This document shows, piece by piece, positions 1 through 9,120 of a DNA stretch of 64,000 nucleotides; the first letter of the stretch is position 1; the number at the start of each line of letters is the position of its first letter. The notes under the pieces were generated by a model. That model was not told where the DNA came from and searched no databases. It worked only from the letters and a program-made list of their open reading frames with translations. This stretch comes from Streptomyces sp. WAC05374. GTDB lineage: Bacteria > Actinomycetota > Actinomycetes > Streptomycetales > Streptomycetaceae. Both the position numbers and the translations under genes were made by a program. Location of the stretch: assembly GCF_004353505.1 (NCBI RefSeq), contig NZ_SMNQ01000017.1, positions 62,001 to 126,000 on the forward strand. Reading direction: 5' to 3'.

Positions 1-821
1 GCGAGCTGCGCCGGGGTGATGCCGAGCTCCTCGGCGATCCCCCGCACGGGTGCGAAGCGGTCGTTGTTGGCCCGGTGGTTCGCGGCGTCGAACCGGGGCA
101 TGTGCTGCCGGAAGTCCCCGTCCTCCACCCCGGCGACCTTGCCGGTCAGGAAGCCGGCGCCCAGCGGTGACCAGGCGACGACACCCACGCCCAGCTCGCG
201 CGCGACGGCCAGCAGCTCCTCGTCGACGTGCCGCCACATGGACCACTCGGTCTGGACCGCCGCCACCGGGTGCACGGCGTGCGCGGCGCGGAGCTGCGCG
301 GCGGTGACGTTGGACAGCCCGAGATGGCGGACGAGGCCCGCCTCGATCAGTTCGGCGACCGCCCCCACCGTGTCCTCCAGCGGGACCTGGGGGTCGGGGA
401 AGTGCGGGTAGTACAGGTCGATCCGGTCGGTGCCCAGCTCCCGCAGGCTGGCCTCGGCGTACCCGCGCACATGCTTGGGGTCGGCGTTGACGGCCAGCTC
501 GCCGAAGGCGTACCCGACCGGGAAGGAGTGCGGCTCGACGCCCTCGGGGAGCCGGAAGCCGAACTTGGTGGCGATGACCACCTCGTCCCGCCGCCCGCCG
601 AGCGCGGTGCCGATCAGCCGCTCGTTGTGGCCGTCGGCGCCGTAGCCGTCCGAGGTGTCGATGAGCGTGGCCCCGGCGTCCACCGCTGCGAGCAGCGCCC
701 GCTCGGCGCGCGCGTCGTCGATCTCTCCGTACACCCCGGGCGACAGCACCATCGCGCCGAAGCCGAGAGCCGACACCTCGAGGTCACCGAGCAGGCGGGT
801 GGGCAGGGCATTGTCGCTCAT
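1..821 (-). CDS. Aldo/keto reductase, partial (C-terminus off the left edge)
   Basis: This frame stays open from an ATG at 821 to the window edge, so the C-terminus is missing. It matches the aldo/keto reductase superfamily: NADPH-dependent reduction of aldehydes or ketones on a TIM barrel. Visible motifs are LGFGAMVLSPGVYG near the N-terminus, an IDTSDGYG segment carrying the catalytic Asp and Tyr, a VVIATKFG segment with the catalytic Lys, and GLSNVTAAQL. A GGAG lies 9 nt upstream of ATG 821; in-frame ATGs at 830 and 836 are less well placed. The substrate is unknown. It is transcribed in the same direction as folE but separated by about 130 bp. Confidence 0.85.
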   Translation of the reverse strand, partial: MSDNALPTRLLGDLEVSALGFGAMVLSPGVYGEIDDARAERALLAAVDAGATLIDTSDGYGADGHNERLIGTALGGRRDEVVIATKFGFRLPEGVEPHSFPVGYAFGELAVNADPKHVRGYAEASLRELGTDRIDLYYPHFPDPQVPLEDTVGAVAELIEAGLVRHLGLSNVTAAQLRAAHAVHPVAAVQTEWSMWRHVDEELLAVARELGVGVVAWSPLGAGFLTGKVAGVEDGDFRQHMPRFDAANHRANNDRFAPVRGIAEELGITPAQL

Positions 822-949
822 GCGCGGCATCTCCATCCTCGGGTCCAGCGGGACCGTTGAGACTTCCTGACGTACGGGCACGAGTCTTCACCCCGAGCGC
901 CCGCACGTCCAATGCCGAGAGCGACAACTCCCTTACCGGGGAGGGATTT

Positions 950-1555
950 TCAGTCGGCCATGATGAGGCTCATCGCCTCGGCGCGGGTCGCGGGGTCCCT
1001 GAGCTGGCCACGGACCGCCGAGGTGATCGTCTTCGCGCCGGGCTTGCGGATGCCGCGCATCGACATGCACATGTGTTCGCACTCGATGACCACGATGACC
1101 CCGCGCGGCTCCAGGATCTTCATCAGCGAGTCGGCGACCTGGGTGGTCAGACGCTCCTGGACCTGGGGGCGGCGCGCGTACACGTCCACCAGCCGCGCCA
1201 GCTTCGACAGGCCGGTGATCTTGCCGGTGGTGGAGGGAATGTAACCAACGTGAGCAACCCCCCTGAATGGGACAAGATGGTGTTCACAGGTACTAAATAC
1301 TTCGATGTCCTTGACCAGGACCATCTCGTCGTGTCCCAGGTCGAACGTCGTCGTCAGGACGTCCTCGGGCTCCTGCCACAGACCCGCGAATATCTCCTTG
1401 TAGGCCCGCGCCACACGGGCCGGGGTCTCCCGCAGCCCCTCGCGGTCAGGGTCCTCACCGACCGCGAGCAGCAGTTCCCGTACGGCGTTCTCGGCTCGCT
1501 TCTCGTCGAACTCGCCGATCCTGCCCTCGACGTCCAGCGTCACCGGGTCGGTCAT
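950..1555 (-). CDS. folE: GTP cyclohydrolase I
   Basis: A 201-residue protein of normal length for GTP cyclohydrolase I, which converts GTP to 7,8-dihydroneopterin triphosphate, the first step of folate synthesis. The zinc-ligand segments STCEHHLVPF and ECEHMCMSMRG are intact, as is the LSKLARLVD motif. ATG 1555 is preceded by a GAGG. It lies downstream of ftsH on the same strand but a strong hairpin separates the two, so it probably has its own promoter in 1556-1604. The order ftsH-folE is the usual actinobacterial arrangement. Confidence 0.97.
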   Translation of the reverse strand: MTDPVTLDVEGRIGEFDEKRAENAVRELLLAVGEDPDREGLRETPARVARAYKEIFAGLWQEPEDVLTTTFDLGHDEMVLVKDIEVFSTCEHHLVPFRGVAHVGYIPSTTGKITGLSKLARLVDVYARRPQVQERLTTQVADSLMKILEPRGVIVVIECEHMCMSMRGIRKPGAKTITSAVRGQLRDPATRAEAMSLIMAD

Positions 1556-1604
1556 GTGTGCCTCGTTCCGTGTTGCCTTGAGTGCGCGCCCAACCGCGCG
1601 CGCG

Positions 1605-1646
1605 AAAGCCGCGCCCCCCAGGCTAGAACCTGGGGGGCGCGGCTTT
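1605..1646 (-). terminator. Strong hairpin terminator after ftsH
   Basis: A perfect 18-bp inverted repeat (1605-1622 with 1629-1646) with a 6-nt loop CTAGAA. Read on the minus strand it begins 26 nt after the ftsH stop codon and ends 50 nt before the folE start. It should separate ftsH from folE transcription. Confidence 0.85.
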
Positions 1647-1671
1647 CATTCCGGGGCTTTCGGCCGGGGCC

Positions 1672-3720
1672 TCAGCTCTCGGGGCGCTCCTCGGGGACCG
1701 CCTCCGCCGAGGGGGAGGCCGGCGTGCCCGGGGTCGCCTTGGTGACGTCCGTCGGCGTGGCGCCATTGGTACCCGCCGCGCCGTTGGTCAGCGCCAGCTC
1801 CTTGGGCGAGAGCACCGGCGGCCGCGTCGACGGCGTACGCCGCGAGGAGCCGGTCCACGCCGGGCGGGCCGGGCGCTTGACGATCGGGGCGAAGATCTCG
1901 GCGATCTCCTCCTTGTTGAGCGTCTCCTTCTCCAGAAGCTGGAGGACCAGGTTGTCGAGGACGTCGCGGTTCTCGACGAGGATCTCCCAGGCCTCGTTGT
2001 GCGCGGCCTCGATGAGCTTCTTGACCTCTTCGTCGACGAGCGCCGCGACCTCTTCCGAGTAGTCGCGCTGGTGCGCCATCTCCCGGCCCAGGAAGGGCTC
2101 GGTGTTGTCGCCGCCGAACTTGATCGCGCCGAGCCGCTCGGTCATGCCGTACTGGGTGACCATGGCCCGCGCGGTCGCGGTCGCCTTCTCGATGTCGTTG
2201 GCCGCGCCCGTGGTCGGGTCGTGGAAGACCAGCTCCTCGGCCGCGCGCCCGCCCAGCATGTAAGCGAGCTGGTCGAGCATCTCGTTGCGCGTGGTGGAGT
2301 ACTTGTCCTCGTCCGGCAGGACCATGGTGTAGCCGAGGGCCCGGCCACGGGACAGGATGGTGATCTTGTGGACCGGGTCGGAGTTCGGCGAGGCCGCCGC
2401 GACCAGGGCGTGACCGCCCTCGTGGTACGCGGTGATCTTCTTCTCCTTGTCCGACATGATCCGGGTCCGCTTCTGCGGGCCCGCGACCACCCGGTCGATC
2501 GCCTCGTCCAGCATCTGGTTGTCGATGAGCTTCTTGTCGCTGCGCGCGGTGAGCAGCGCGGCTTCGTTGAGCACGTTCGACAGGTCGGCGCCGGTGAAGC
2601 CGGGCGTACGGCGCGCCACGGCGGACAGGTCGACGTCCGGGGCGACCGGCTTGCCCTTCTGGTGGACCTTGAGGATCTCCAGGCGGCCCTGCATGTCGGG
2701 GCGGTCGACCGCGATCTGCCGGTCGAAGCGGCCCGGGCGCAGCAGCGCCGGGTCGAGGATGTCCGGCCGGTTGGTGGCGGCGATCAGGATGACGCCGCCC
2801 TTCACGTCGAAGCCGTCCATCTCGACGAGGAGCTGGTTCAGGGTCTGCTCGCGCTCGTCGTGGCCGCCGCCGAGGCCCGCACCGCGGTGCCGGCCGACGG
2901 CGTCGATCTCGTCGACGAAGACGATCGCCGGGGCGTTCGCCTTGGCCTGCTCGAACAGGTCACGGACACGGGAGGCACCGACACCGACGAACATCTCGAC
3001 GAAGTCGGAGCCGGAGATCGAGTAGAACGGCACGCCCGCCTCGCCGGCGACGGCGCGCGCGAGCAGCGTCTTGCCCGTGCCGGGCGGGCCGTAGAGCAGC
3101 ACACCCTTGGGGATCTTGGCGCCGACGGCCTGGAACTTCGCCGGCTCCTGGAGGAACTCCTTGATCTCCTGGAGCTCCTCGACGGCCTCGTCGGACCCCG
3201 CCACGTCGGCGAAGGTCGTCTTCGGGGTGTCCTTGGTGATCAGCTTGGCCTTGGACTTCCCGAAGTTCATCACCCGGGAGCCGCCGCCCTGCATCTGATT
3301 CATCAGGAACAGGAAGACCACGACGATCAGCACGAAGGGAAGGAGCGAGAGCAGCACCGAGACGATGGCGCTCTGCTTCGTCGGCGAGACCGTGTAGCTC
3401 TTGTCGATGTCGCCGGCTTCGTACTTCTTCTGCAGCGTGGTGGCCAGGTCGGAGCCCTGCGTGCCGATGTAGCTCGCCTGGACCTTGTCGGCACCGTCGA
3501 CCTTGAAGCCGTCCTTCAGGTCGATTTTGATCATCTGTTCGTCGCCGGTGGTCAGCTTGGCCTGCTCGACCTGGTTCTTGTCGATCGCCTGGACCACCTT
3601 GCCGGTGTCCACCGTCTTGTAGCCGCCCGACGAGCCGACGACCTGCATCAACACGACCACGGCGAGGACGGCCAGCACGATCCACATGACCGGCCCACGG
3701 AAGTATCGCTTCACGTCCAT
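1672..3720 (-). CDS. ftsH: ATP-dependent zinc metalloprotease FtsH
   Basis: A 682-residue membrane AAA+ protease that degrades misfolded membrane proteins and short-lived regulators. Two N-terminal membrane segments (about residues 12-28 and 119-140) flank an extracytoplasmic domain. The AAA domain has Walker A GPPGTGKT at 211-218, Walker B IVFVDEID near 267 and the FVGVGASRVRDLF pore region. The zinc site HEGGH is at 433-437. The C-terminus after about residue 620 is a Pro/Ser/Thr-rich tail typical of actinobacterial FtsH. The gene sits in the conserved tilS-hpt-ftsH-folE order. Confidence 0.97.
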   Translation of the reverse strand: MDVKRYFRGPVMWIVLAVLAVVVLMQVVGSSGGYKTVDTGKVVQAIDKNQVEQAKLTTGDEQMIKIDLKDGFKVDGADKVQASYIGTQGSDLATTLQKKYEAGDIDKSYTVSPTKQSAIVSVLLSLLPFVLIVVVFLFLMNQMQGGGSRVMNFGKSKAKLITKDTPKTTFADVAGSDEAVEELQEIKEFLQEPAKFQAVGAKIPKGVLLYGPPGTGKTLLARAVAGEAGVPFYSISGSDFVEMFVGVGASRVRDLFEQAKANAPAIVFVDEIDAVGRHRGAGLGGGHDEREQTLNQLLVEMDGFDVKGGVILIAATNRPDILDPALLRPGRFDRQIAVDRPDMQGRLEILKVHQKGKPVAPDVDLSAVARRTPGFTGADLSNVLNEAALLTARSDKKLIDNQMLDEAIDRVVAGPQKRTRIMSDKEKKITAYHEGGHALVAAASPNSDPVHKITILSRGRALGYTMVLPDEDKYSTTRNEMLDQLAYMLGGRAAEELVFHDPTTGAANDIEKATATARAMVTQYGMTERLGAIKFGGDNTEPFLGREMAHQRDYSEEVAALVDEEVKKLIEAAHNEAWEILVENRDVLDNLVLQLLEKETLNKEEIAEIFAPIVKRPARPAWTGSSRRTPSTRPPVLSPKELALTNGAAGTNGATPTDVTKATPGTPASPSAEAVPEERPES

Positions 3721-3819
3721 CCATACGGAGCGATGACGCCCCGTCCCTCCTGCCCGTAGGTAAATGCTGCTATTTGAAAAAGCTGTTCTTCGGACGGTAC
3801 CCCAGCATTGTCACCCGCG

Positions 3820-3854
3820 ACCGCCTTCCCATGCTCCAACGGCGGGAGGGCGGT
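3820..3854 (-). terminator. Possible terminator after hpt
   Basis: An 11-bp inverted repeat with one G-T wobble (3820-3830 with 3844-3854, 13-nt loop) located 37 nt beyond the hpt stop codon in the direction of transcription. There is no T-run, as is common in Streptomyces. The region up to the ftsH start at 3720 would then hold the ftsH promoter. Confidence 0.4.
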
Positions 3855-3891
3855 CTGGGTTCCCGGGGCCCGGCGGGTGCCGCGGGGCGGT

Positions 3892-4446
3892 TCAGCCGCC
3901 GTAGACGTGCGGGGCGAGCGTGCCGACGAACGGGAGGTTGCGGTACTTCTCCGCGTAGTCCAGGCCGTAGCCGACGACGAACTCGTTGGGAATGTCGAAA
4001 CCGATCCACTTCACGTCGATCGCGACCTTCGCCGCCTCGGGCTTGCGCAGCAGCGTGCAGACCTCCAGGGAGGCCGGCTCGCGCGAGCCGAGGTTCGACA
4101 GCAGCCACGACAGCGTCAGGCCGGAGTCGATGATGTCCTCGACGATCAGGACGTGCTTGCCCTTGATGTCGGTGTCCAGGTCCTTGAGGATGCGGACCAC
4201 GCCGGAGGACTGGGTGCCCGCGCCGTACGACGAGACGGCCATCCAGTCCATGGTGACGGGGGTGGACAGCGCACGCGCCAGGTCCGCCATCACCATGACG
4301 GCGCCCTTGAGGACACCCACGATGAGGAGGTCCTTGCCCGCGTACTCAGCGTCGATCTTCGCGGCGAGCTCCGCCAGCTTCGCGTCGATCTCTTCCTTGG
4401 TGATGAGCACCGACTTGAGGTCGGTGCCCATGTCTTTCTCGTTCAC
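3892..4446 (-). CDS. hpt: Hypoxanthine phosphoribosyltransferase
   Basis: A 184-residue purine-salvage enzyme that joins hypoxanthine or guanine to PRPP. The PRPP-binding loop VLIVEDIIDSGLT and the GVLKGAVMVMADL segment are intact, and the C-terminus ends in the family-typical LPFVGTLAPHVYGG. I chose GTG 4446, giving VNEKDMGTDLKSV; ATG 4431 is an alternative that would shorten it by five residues. The open frame extends much further upstream, but that part overlaps tilS and is not family sequence. It follows tilS by 26 bp and is probably co-transcribed with it. Confidence 0.95.
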   Translation of the reverse strand: MNEKDMGTDLKSVLITKEEIDAKLAELAAKIDAEYAGKDLLIVGVLKGAVMVMADLARALSTPVTMDWMAVSSYGAGTQSSGVVRILKDLDTDIKGKHVLIVEDIIDSGLTLSWLLSNLGSREPASLEVCTLLRKPEAAKVAIDVKWIGFDIPNEFVVGYGLDYAEKYRNLPFVGTLAPHVYGG

Positions 4447-4472
4447 CCGGGTCACTTTCGTTGCAGCCTGCG

Positions 4473-5519
4473 TCAGCCTTGCCGAATGACCAGTCTGCCA
4501 CCCTGGCGGCGTGCGACGACGCGGCCGGGCAGATTGATGGCTCCCTGGCCGCGCCAGGCGGTGATCAGGCGGTCCAGTTCTTCCACGTGCCGGGCGAAGA
4601 GGGAGCCGGCGGGGGCGCCCTCGGCGATGGCCGCGCGGCGCAGCACGCGGCGGCGGACGGCGGGCGGCAGTGCGTACAGCTTGGCGCACTCCAGCAGGCC
4701 CGCCTCGTCCCGGACGGCCGGGTCGGCGTCGGCGGCCCATGCGTCGAGGGCGTCGGCGTCGTCGCGGCACAGCCGGGCGGTCCGGGCGAGGGCCTCCACG
4801 ACGCCCTTGCCGAGCGACTTCTCCAGGGCGGGCAGGCCCTCGTGGCGCAGCCGGGAGCGGGTGTAGGCGGGGTCGGCGTTCATCGGGTCGTCCCAGACGG
4901 GCAGGGACTGGACCATGCAGGCCTTGCGGGCGGTCTGCCGGTCGAGCTGGAGGAACGGGCGCCGGTAGCGGTCGCCGGCGCCGGAGACGGCGGCCATGCC
5001 GGACAGCGAGCGGATGCCGGAGCCGCGGGCGAGGCCGAGGAGCACGGTCTCGGCCTGGTCGTCGCGGGTGTGGCCGAGCAGGACGGCGGCGGCGCCGAGG
5101 CGCTCGGCGGCCTCGTCCAGCGCGGCGTACCGGGCGTCGCGGGCGGCGGCTTCCGGGCCGCCGTCGCGGCCGACGGTCACGGCGATGGCCTCCACGGGGT
5201 CGAGGCGCATCGCGGTGAGGCGGGCCGCGACCTCGGCGGCGCGGAGGTCGGAGCCGGGCTGGAGGCCGTGGTCGACGGTGATGCCGCCGGCGCGGACGGC
5301 GAGCTTGCGGGCCTCGAAGGCGAGGGCGGAGGCGAGCGCCATGGAGTCGGCGCCTCCGGAGCAGGCCACCAGGACGAGCGGGGGCTGCGGGACCCGGTCG
5401 GCGGCGGCGTCTTCGGTTGTTCCGGCAGGGGGCTGCGCGGGGGTGTGCTCGGTGAGTACGTCGTGGAGTACGCGGCGGACCGCCAGGCGTATCGCCGCGA
5501 CCGCAGGATGGGGACCCAT
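4473..5519 (-). CDS. tilS: tRNA(Ile)-lysidine synthase
   Basis: A 348-residue N-type ATP pyrophosphatase. TilS attaches lysine to C34 of the CAU tRNA-Ile so that it reads AUA rather than AUG. The PP-loop is VACSGGADSMALA, followed by VDHGLQPGSD and LGHTRDDQAETVLLGLARGSG, all characteristic. I chose ATG 5519 (MGPHPAVAAIRL) because a GAAGG lies 9 nt upstream; the frame remains open to 5594. It probably forms an operon with hpt. Confidence 0.93.
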   Translation of the reverse strand: MGPHPAVAAIRLAVRRVLHDVLTEHTPAQPPAGTTEDAAADRVPQPPLVLVACSGGADSMALASALAFEARKLAVRAGGITVDHGLQPGSDLRAAEVAARLTAMRLDPVEAIAVTVGRDGGPEAAARDARYAALDEAAERLGAAAVLLGHTRDDQAETVLLGLARGSGIRSLSGMAAVSGAGDRYRRPFLQLDRQTARKACMVQSLPVWDDPMNADPAYTRSRLRHEGLPALEKSLGKGVVEALARTARLCRDDADALDAWAADADPAVRDEAGLLECAKLYALPPAVRRRVLRRAAIAEGAPAGSLFARHVEELDRLITAWRGQGAINLPGRVVARRQGGRLVIRQG

Positions 5520-5719
5520 GTCCGGTGCCCTTCGTGTGAAGTTGGGGGGTGCCTCGGTCGGAGTCTTAACGGCCGGACCGGGGGGTTCGGTCACTCAGAG
5601 TGCGTCGATGGTGACAGAACTCGGCCGTTACCCGAGCATCGCACGCCTACCCACCGCCCACGGTCCCTCGGATGGGTGATTGGAGGGGCGTTCTTCTGCC
5701 GTCGGCCGGAATGGGCTCC

Positions 5720-6847
5720 TCAGTCTGCTTTACGGTGCACCCTCGCGACCCAGTCCGCCGGTTTGGCGATCTCCGCCTTGGTGGGCAGCGTGTTCGGAGA
5801 GGTCCACACCCGGTTGAAGCCGGCCATGCCGACCTCGTCGACCACCGCGCGCACGAACCGCTCGCCGTCCCGGTACTGGCGCAGTTTGGCGTCCAGGCCC
5901 AGGAGCTTGCGCAGCGCCTGGTCCAGGCGGGAGGCGCCGCGGGCCCTGCGCTGCTGGAACTTCTCCCGGATCTCCGCCACCGAGGGCACGACCTGCGGGC
6001 CGACGCCGTCCATGACGTAGTCCGCGTGCCCCTCGAGCAGGGACATCACGGCGGTGAGGCGGCCGAGGACCTCCCGCTGCTCGGGGGTCTGCACCAGCTC
6101 GACCAGTGAGCGGCCGCCCTCCTCGTCCTCGCCCTCGGGGCGGGCCCCCGTCAGGGCCTGGGCGGCTTCGCGCAGCCGCTCCAGGACGGTCATGGGGTCC
6201 ATGTCGGTCGCGGCGAGGAATGACTGGATCTCGCCCTGGAGGTGGTCGCGCAGCCACGGTACGGCCGTGAACTGGGTGCGGTGGGTCTCCTCGTGGAGGC
6301 TGACCCAGAGGCGGAAGTCGTGCGGGGCGACGTCCAGCTCCCGCTCGACGTGCACGATGTTCGGCGCGACCAGCAGGAGCCGGCCGCCGCCGTTCTCACC
6401 GGCGGGGAGGTCGCGGCTGGCGGGGGCGAACGTCTCGTACTGCCCGAGGACCCGGGAGGCCAGGAACGACAGCAGCATGCCCAGCTCCACGCCGGTCACC
6501 TTGCCGCCGACCGCGCCGAGGACGGCGCCGCCCGGGGAGCCGGAGCGGCGCTCCTGCATCTTCTCCAGCAGCGGCTTGAGCAGCTCCCGGAAGCCGGCGA
6601 CGTTCGCCTTGATCCAGCCGGCCCGGTCGACGACCAGGACGGGGGTGTCCTCCGGTTCGTGGCCTTCGGGGATCATCCGGGTGAAGGCCCGGACGTGCTC
6701 CTCGGACGCCTTGGCGTGCCGCCGCAGCTCCGCGACGACCGCGCGGGCCTCGTCACGGGTCACCTCGGGCCCGGGGCGTACCAGTCGGGTCGCGGTCGCG
6801 ACCGCGAGGTTCCAGTCGACCATCTCGGCACCACCGATGCTCGTCAT
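5720..6847 (-). CDS. Zinc-dependent metalloprotease of the DUF2342 / F420-associated family
   Basis: A 375-residue protein matching the actinobacterial DUF2342 family, often labelled coenzyme-F420-biosynthesis-associated or zincin-like. The zinc-binding HExxH is present as HEETH in the segment WVSLHEETHRTQF. A second family motif, LLEGHADYVMDGVG, lies further on and probably supplies another metal ligand. There is no signal peptide, so it is likely cytoplasmic. The substrate is unknown. It lies between dacB and tilS on the same strand, its usual Streptomyces position. ATG 6823 (MVDWNLAV) is an alternative start. Confidence 0.85.
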   Translation of the reverse strand: MTSIGGAEMVDWNLAVATATRLVRPGPEVTRDEARAVVAELRRHAKASEEHVRAFTRMIPEGHEPEDTPVLVVDRAGWIKANVAGFRELLKPLLEKMQERRSGSPGGAVLGAVGGKVTGVELGMLLSFLASRVLGQYETFAPASRDLPAGENGGGRLLLVAPNIVHVERELDVAPHDFRLWVSLHEETHRTQFTAVPWLRDHLQGEIQSFLAATDMDPMTVLERLREAAQALTGARPEGEDEEGGRSLVELVQTPEQREVLGRLTAVMSLLEGHADYVMDGVGPQVVPSVAEIREKFQQRRARGASRLDQALRKLLGLDAKLRQYRDGERFVRAVVDEVGMAGFNRVWTSPNTLPTKAEIAKPADWVARVHRKAD

Positions 6848-6902
6848 GCGTCAACGGTACGTGCTCGGCGCCGGATGGGGTCAGGGTGCGGCTCCGGTCG
6901 GC

Positions 6903-8339
6903 TCAGCGCAGCAGGGCGGTGGCGAGGCGGTCCAGGGCGGGCTGGGCGGCGTACGGGGAGGGGGTCCGGCCGGCCAGGAAGGCGAAGGCGAGCAGCCGGC
7001 CGTCCCGGGTGACCACGGTGCCGGCCAGGGCGTTGACGCCGCTGAGGGTGCCGGTCTTGGCCCGGACCAGTCCGGCGCCGGCCGCGCCCGGGGAGCCGTC
7101 GCCGAAGCGGTCCTCCAGGGTGCCGCTGAAGCCGCCGACGGGCAGGCCGGTGAGGACGGGGCGCAGTTCGGGGCGGGCGGGATCGGCCGCGCGGGCGAGG
7201 AGCGCGGTGAGCACGGCGGCGGTGACCCGGTCGGCGCGGTCCAGGCCGCTGCCGTCGGCGAACCGGGTCCCGGCGAGCGGTACGCCCAGTGTGCGGAGCT
7301 GCTCGCGGACGGCCCGCTCGGCTCCGGCGAAGCTCGCGGGGTGGCCGGTGGCGATGGCGGTCTGGCGGGCGAGCGCCTCGGCCAGGTCGTTGTCGCTGTG
7401 GGTCAGGGTGCGCTCGACGAGGGCGGACAGCGGTTCGGACCACGTCCTGGCGAGGGTGGTGGCCCGCTGCGGGGCACGCGCGCGTGCGGGGGGTTTTCCG
7501 GCGGTGACCCCGTGCTCGGCGAGCAGGGAGGCGAAGGCGCGGGCGGTGTCGCCGGCCGGGTCGGCGGAGCGCGGGGCGGGGCCGCTGGTGGGGCCGCCGA
7601 GCCGGCCCTCGTCGGTCATCAGGGCGGTGACGGGGGCGATGTTGTCGTTGACGCCGATCGGGTGGCGCTCGGGGCCGGCGTACCGGGAGGTGTCGTAGGT
7701 GAGCGTGACGGTGGTGACGCGGCGGGTCCGCAGGGCGCGGGCGGTGTCGGCCGCCAGGGCGCGCAGCCGGGCGGGGTCGAGGGTGGGGTCGCCGCCGCCG
7801 ACGAGCGTGACGCGGCGGGCGTCGGGGGTGGCGACGGCCGTGGTGGGGATGCGGTGGTCGGGGCCGAGGGCCGCGAGGGCGGCGGCCGTGGTGGCGATCT
7901 TGATGGTGGAGGCGGGGGTCATGGGTACGCCGGCCCCGTTCCCGTACAGCGGTTTGCCCGTGGTCAGGTCGACGACGGACGCGGTGCGCAGCGGGCCCAG
8001 CCCGGGGTCGGCGAGCAGCGGCCCCAGCGTGGGCGCGAGGGGTGCGGGCGGCGGGGCGGCGGGCGCGGTTCCGGGGGCGGCCTGCGGGCGGGGGGCGGCG
8101 AGCGCGGTGAGGACGCCGGGGGCGCTGGGGGCGGGGGCGGGCGGGCGGGGGGCGGCGCGCCCGGGGCCCGTGGCACCGTGATGTGCGCCACCTGTGGGGC
8201 CCTGGGCGGCGGCTCTGGCCCGCTCGGCCGTACGCTGACCCGAGTCCCAGGGCCCGGCCAGGGTCACCACCCCGGCCGCCAGGACGAGGCCGAGTACGGC
8301 GGAGCCCGCGGTGAGCTGCACCACCTTCGGCTCCAGCAC
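6903..8339 (-). CDS. dacB: D-alanyl-D-alanine carboxypeptidase/endopeptidase (PBP4 family)
   Basis: A 478-residue low-molecular-weight class C penicillin-binding protein that trims peptidoglycan peptides outside the membrane. An N-terminal signal anchor (about residues 8-28) is followed by an Ala/Pro-rich linker. The active-site motifs are STIK (Ser at about 144), SDN in LTHSDNDLAEAL, and KTG in VRAKTGTLSG. I chose GTG 8339 because AAGGGG lies 10 nt upstream; GTG 8384 would add 15 residues without a ribosome binding site. It is divergent from ppa. Confidence 0.9.
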   Translation of the reverse strand: MLEPKVVQLTAGSAVLGLVLAAGVVTLAGPWDSGQRTAERARAAAQGPTGGAHHGATGPGRAAPRPPAPAPSAPGVLTALAAPRPQAAPGTAPAAPPPAPLAPTLGPLLADPGLGPLRTASVVDLTTGKPLYGNGAGVPMTPASTIKIATTAAALAALGPDHRIPTTAVATPDARRVTLVGGGDPTLDPARLRALAADTARALRTRRVTTVTLTYDTSRYAGPERHPIGVNDNIAPVTALMTDEGRLGGPTSGPAPRSADPAGDTARAFASLLAEHGVTAGKPPARARAPQRATTLARTWSEPLSALVERTLTHSDNDLAEALARQTAIATGHPASFAGAERAVREQLRTLGVPLAGTRFADGSGLDRADRVTAAVLTALLARAADPARPELRPVLTGLPVGGFSGTLEDRFGDGSPGAAGAGLVRAKTGTLSGVNALAGTVVTRDGRLLAFAFLAGRTPSPYAAQPALDRLATALLR

Positions 8340-8496
8340 GGCTGACCAGCCCCTTTCGCGAGCACACAGTTGCGTGAGGGACACTTAACCACTGAGCTGT
8401 GCCGTGAGCACGGCACCCCCGGTGAGCACGGCGGTCCGGTCCTGCCGGGGGGGCAGTTTCACCTGACGTTATGTGTTGATCTTGGAGGAGCCACCC

Positions 8497-8991
8497 GTGG
8501 AGTTCGACGTCACCATCGAGATCCCGAAGGGGTCGCGGAACAAGTACGAGGTGGACCACGAGACCGGTCGTATCCGACTGGACCGCCACCTCTTCACGTC
8601 GACCGTCTACCCGGCCGACTACGGGTTCGTCGAGGGCACCCTGGGCGAGGACGGCGACCCGCTGGACGCGCTGGTCATCCTGGACGAGCCGACCTTCCCG
8701 GGCGTCCTGGTCAAGTGCCGCGCCATCGGCATGTTCCGGATGACGGACGAGGCGGGCGGCGACGACAAGCTGCTGTGCGTCCCGGCCTCGGACCCGCGCA
8801 TGGAGCACCTGCGCGACATCCACCACGTGTCGGAGTTCGACCGCCTGGAGATCCAGCACTTCTTCGAGGTGTACAAGGACCTGGAGCCCGGCAAGTCCGT
8901 CGAGGGCGCCAACTGGGTCGGCCGCGCCGAGGCCGAGGCCGAGATCGAGGCCTCCATCAAGCGTCTGGAGGCGCAGGGCGGCGCTCACTGA
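8497..8991 (+). CDS. ppa: Inorganic pyrophosphatase
   Basis: A 164-residue family I soluble pyrophosphatase that hydrolyses PPi. Its family motifs are present: IPKGSRNKYEVDHETG, VYPADYGFVEGTLGEDGDPLDALV (the DxDxxD metal-binding core) and KDLEPGKSVEGANWVG. The start is GTG 8497, set by a GGAGGAG at 8484-8490 with 6-nt spacing; an upstream in-frame GTG at 8473 lacks a good site. It is monocistronic, with a hairpin just downstream. Confidence 0.96.
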   Translation: MEFDVTIEIPKGSRNKYEVDHETGRIRLDRHLFTSTVYPADYGFVEGTLGEDGDPLDALVILDEPTFPGVLVKCRAIGMFRMTDEAGGDDKLLCVPASDPRMEHLRDIHHVSEFDRLEIQHFFEVYKDLEPGKSVEGANWVGRAEAEAEIEASIKRLEAQGGAH

Positions 8992-9007
8992 GCCCCCTTC
9001 CTTCCCC

Positions 9008-9045
9008 ACGACGGGCGGTGCACCCCTGGGTGTGCCGCCCGTCGT
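9008..9045 (+). terminator. Terminator after ppa
   Basis: An 11-bp perfect outer stem (9008-9018 with 9035-9045) with a partly paired interior, starting 17 nt after the ppa stop. Confidence 0.7.
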
Positions 9046-9120
9046 CGTGTCCGGGCCCTTGGCCGTGTTCATACTGGGCAGGCGGATCGGATGGGTCGGA
9101 CGGGAGCGAGGACGAGCACA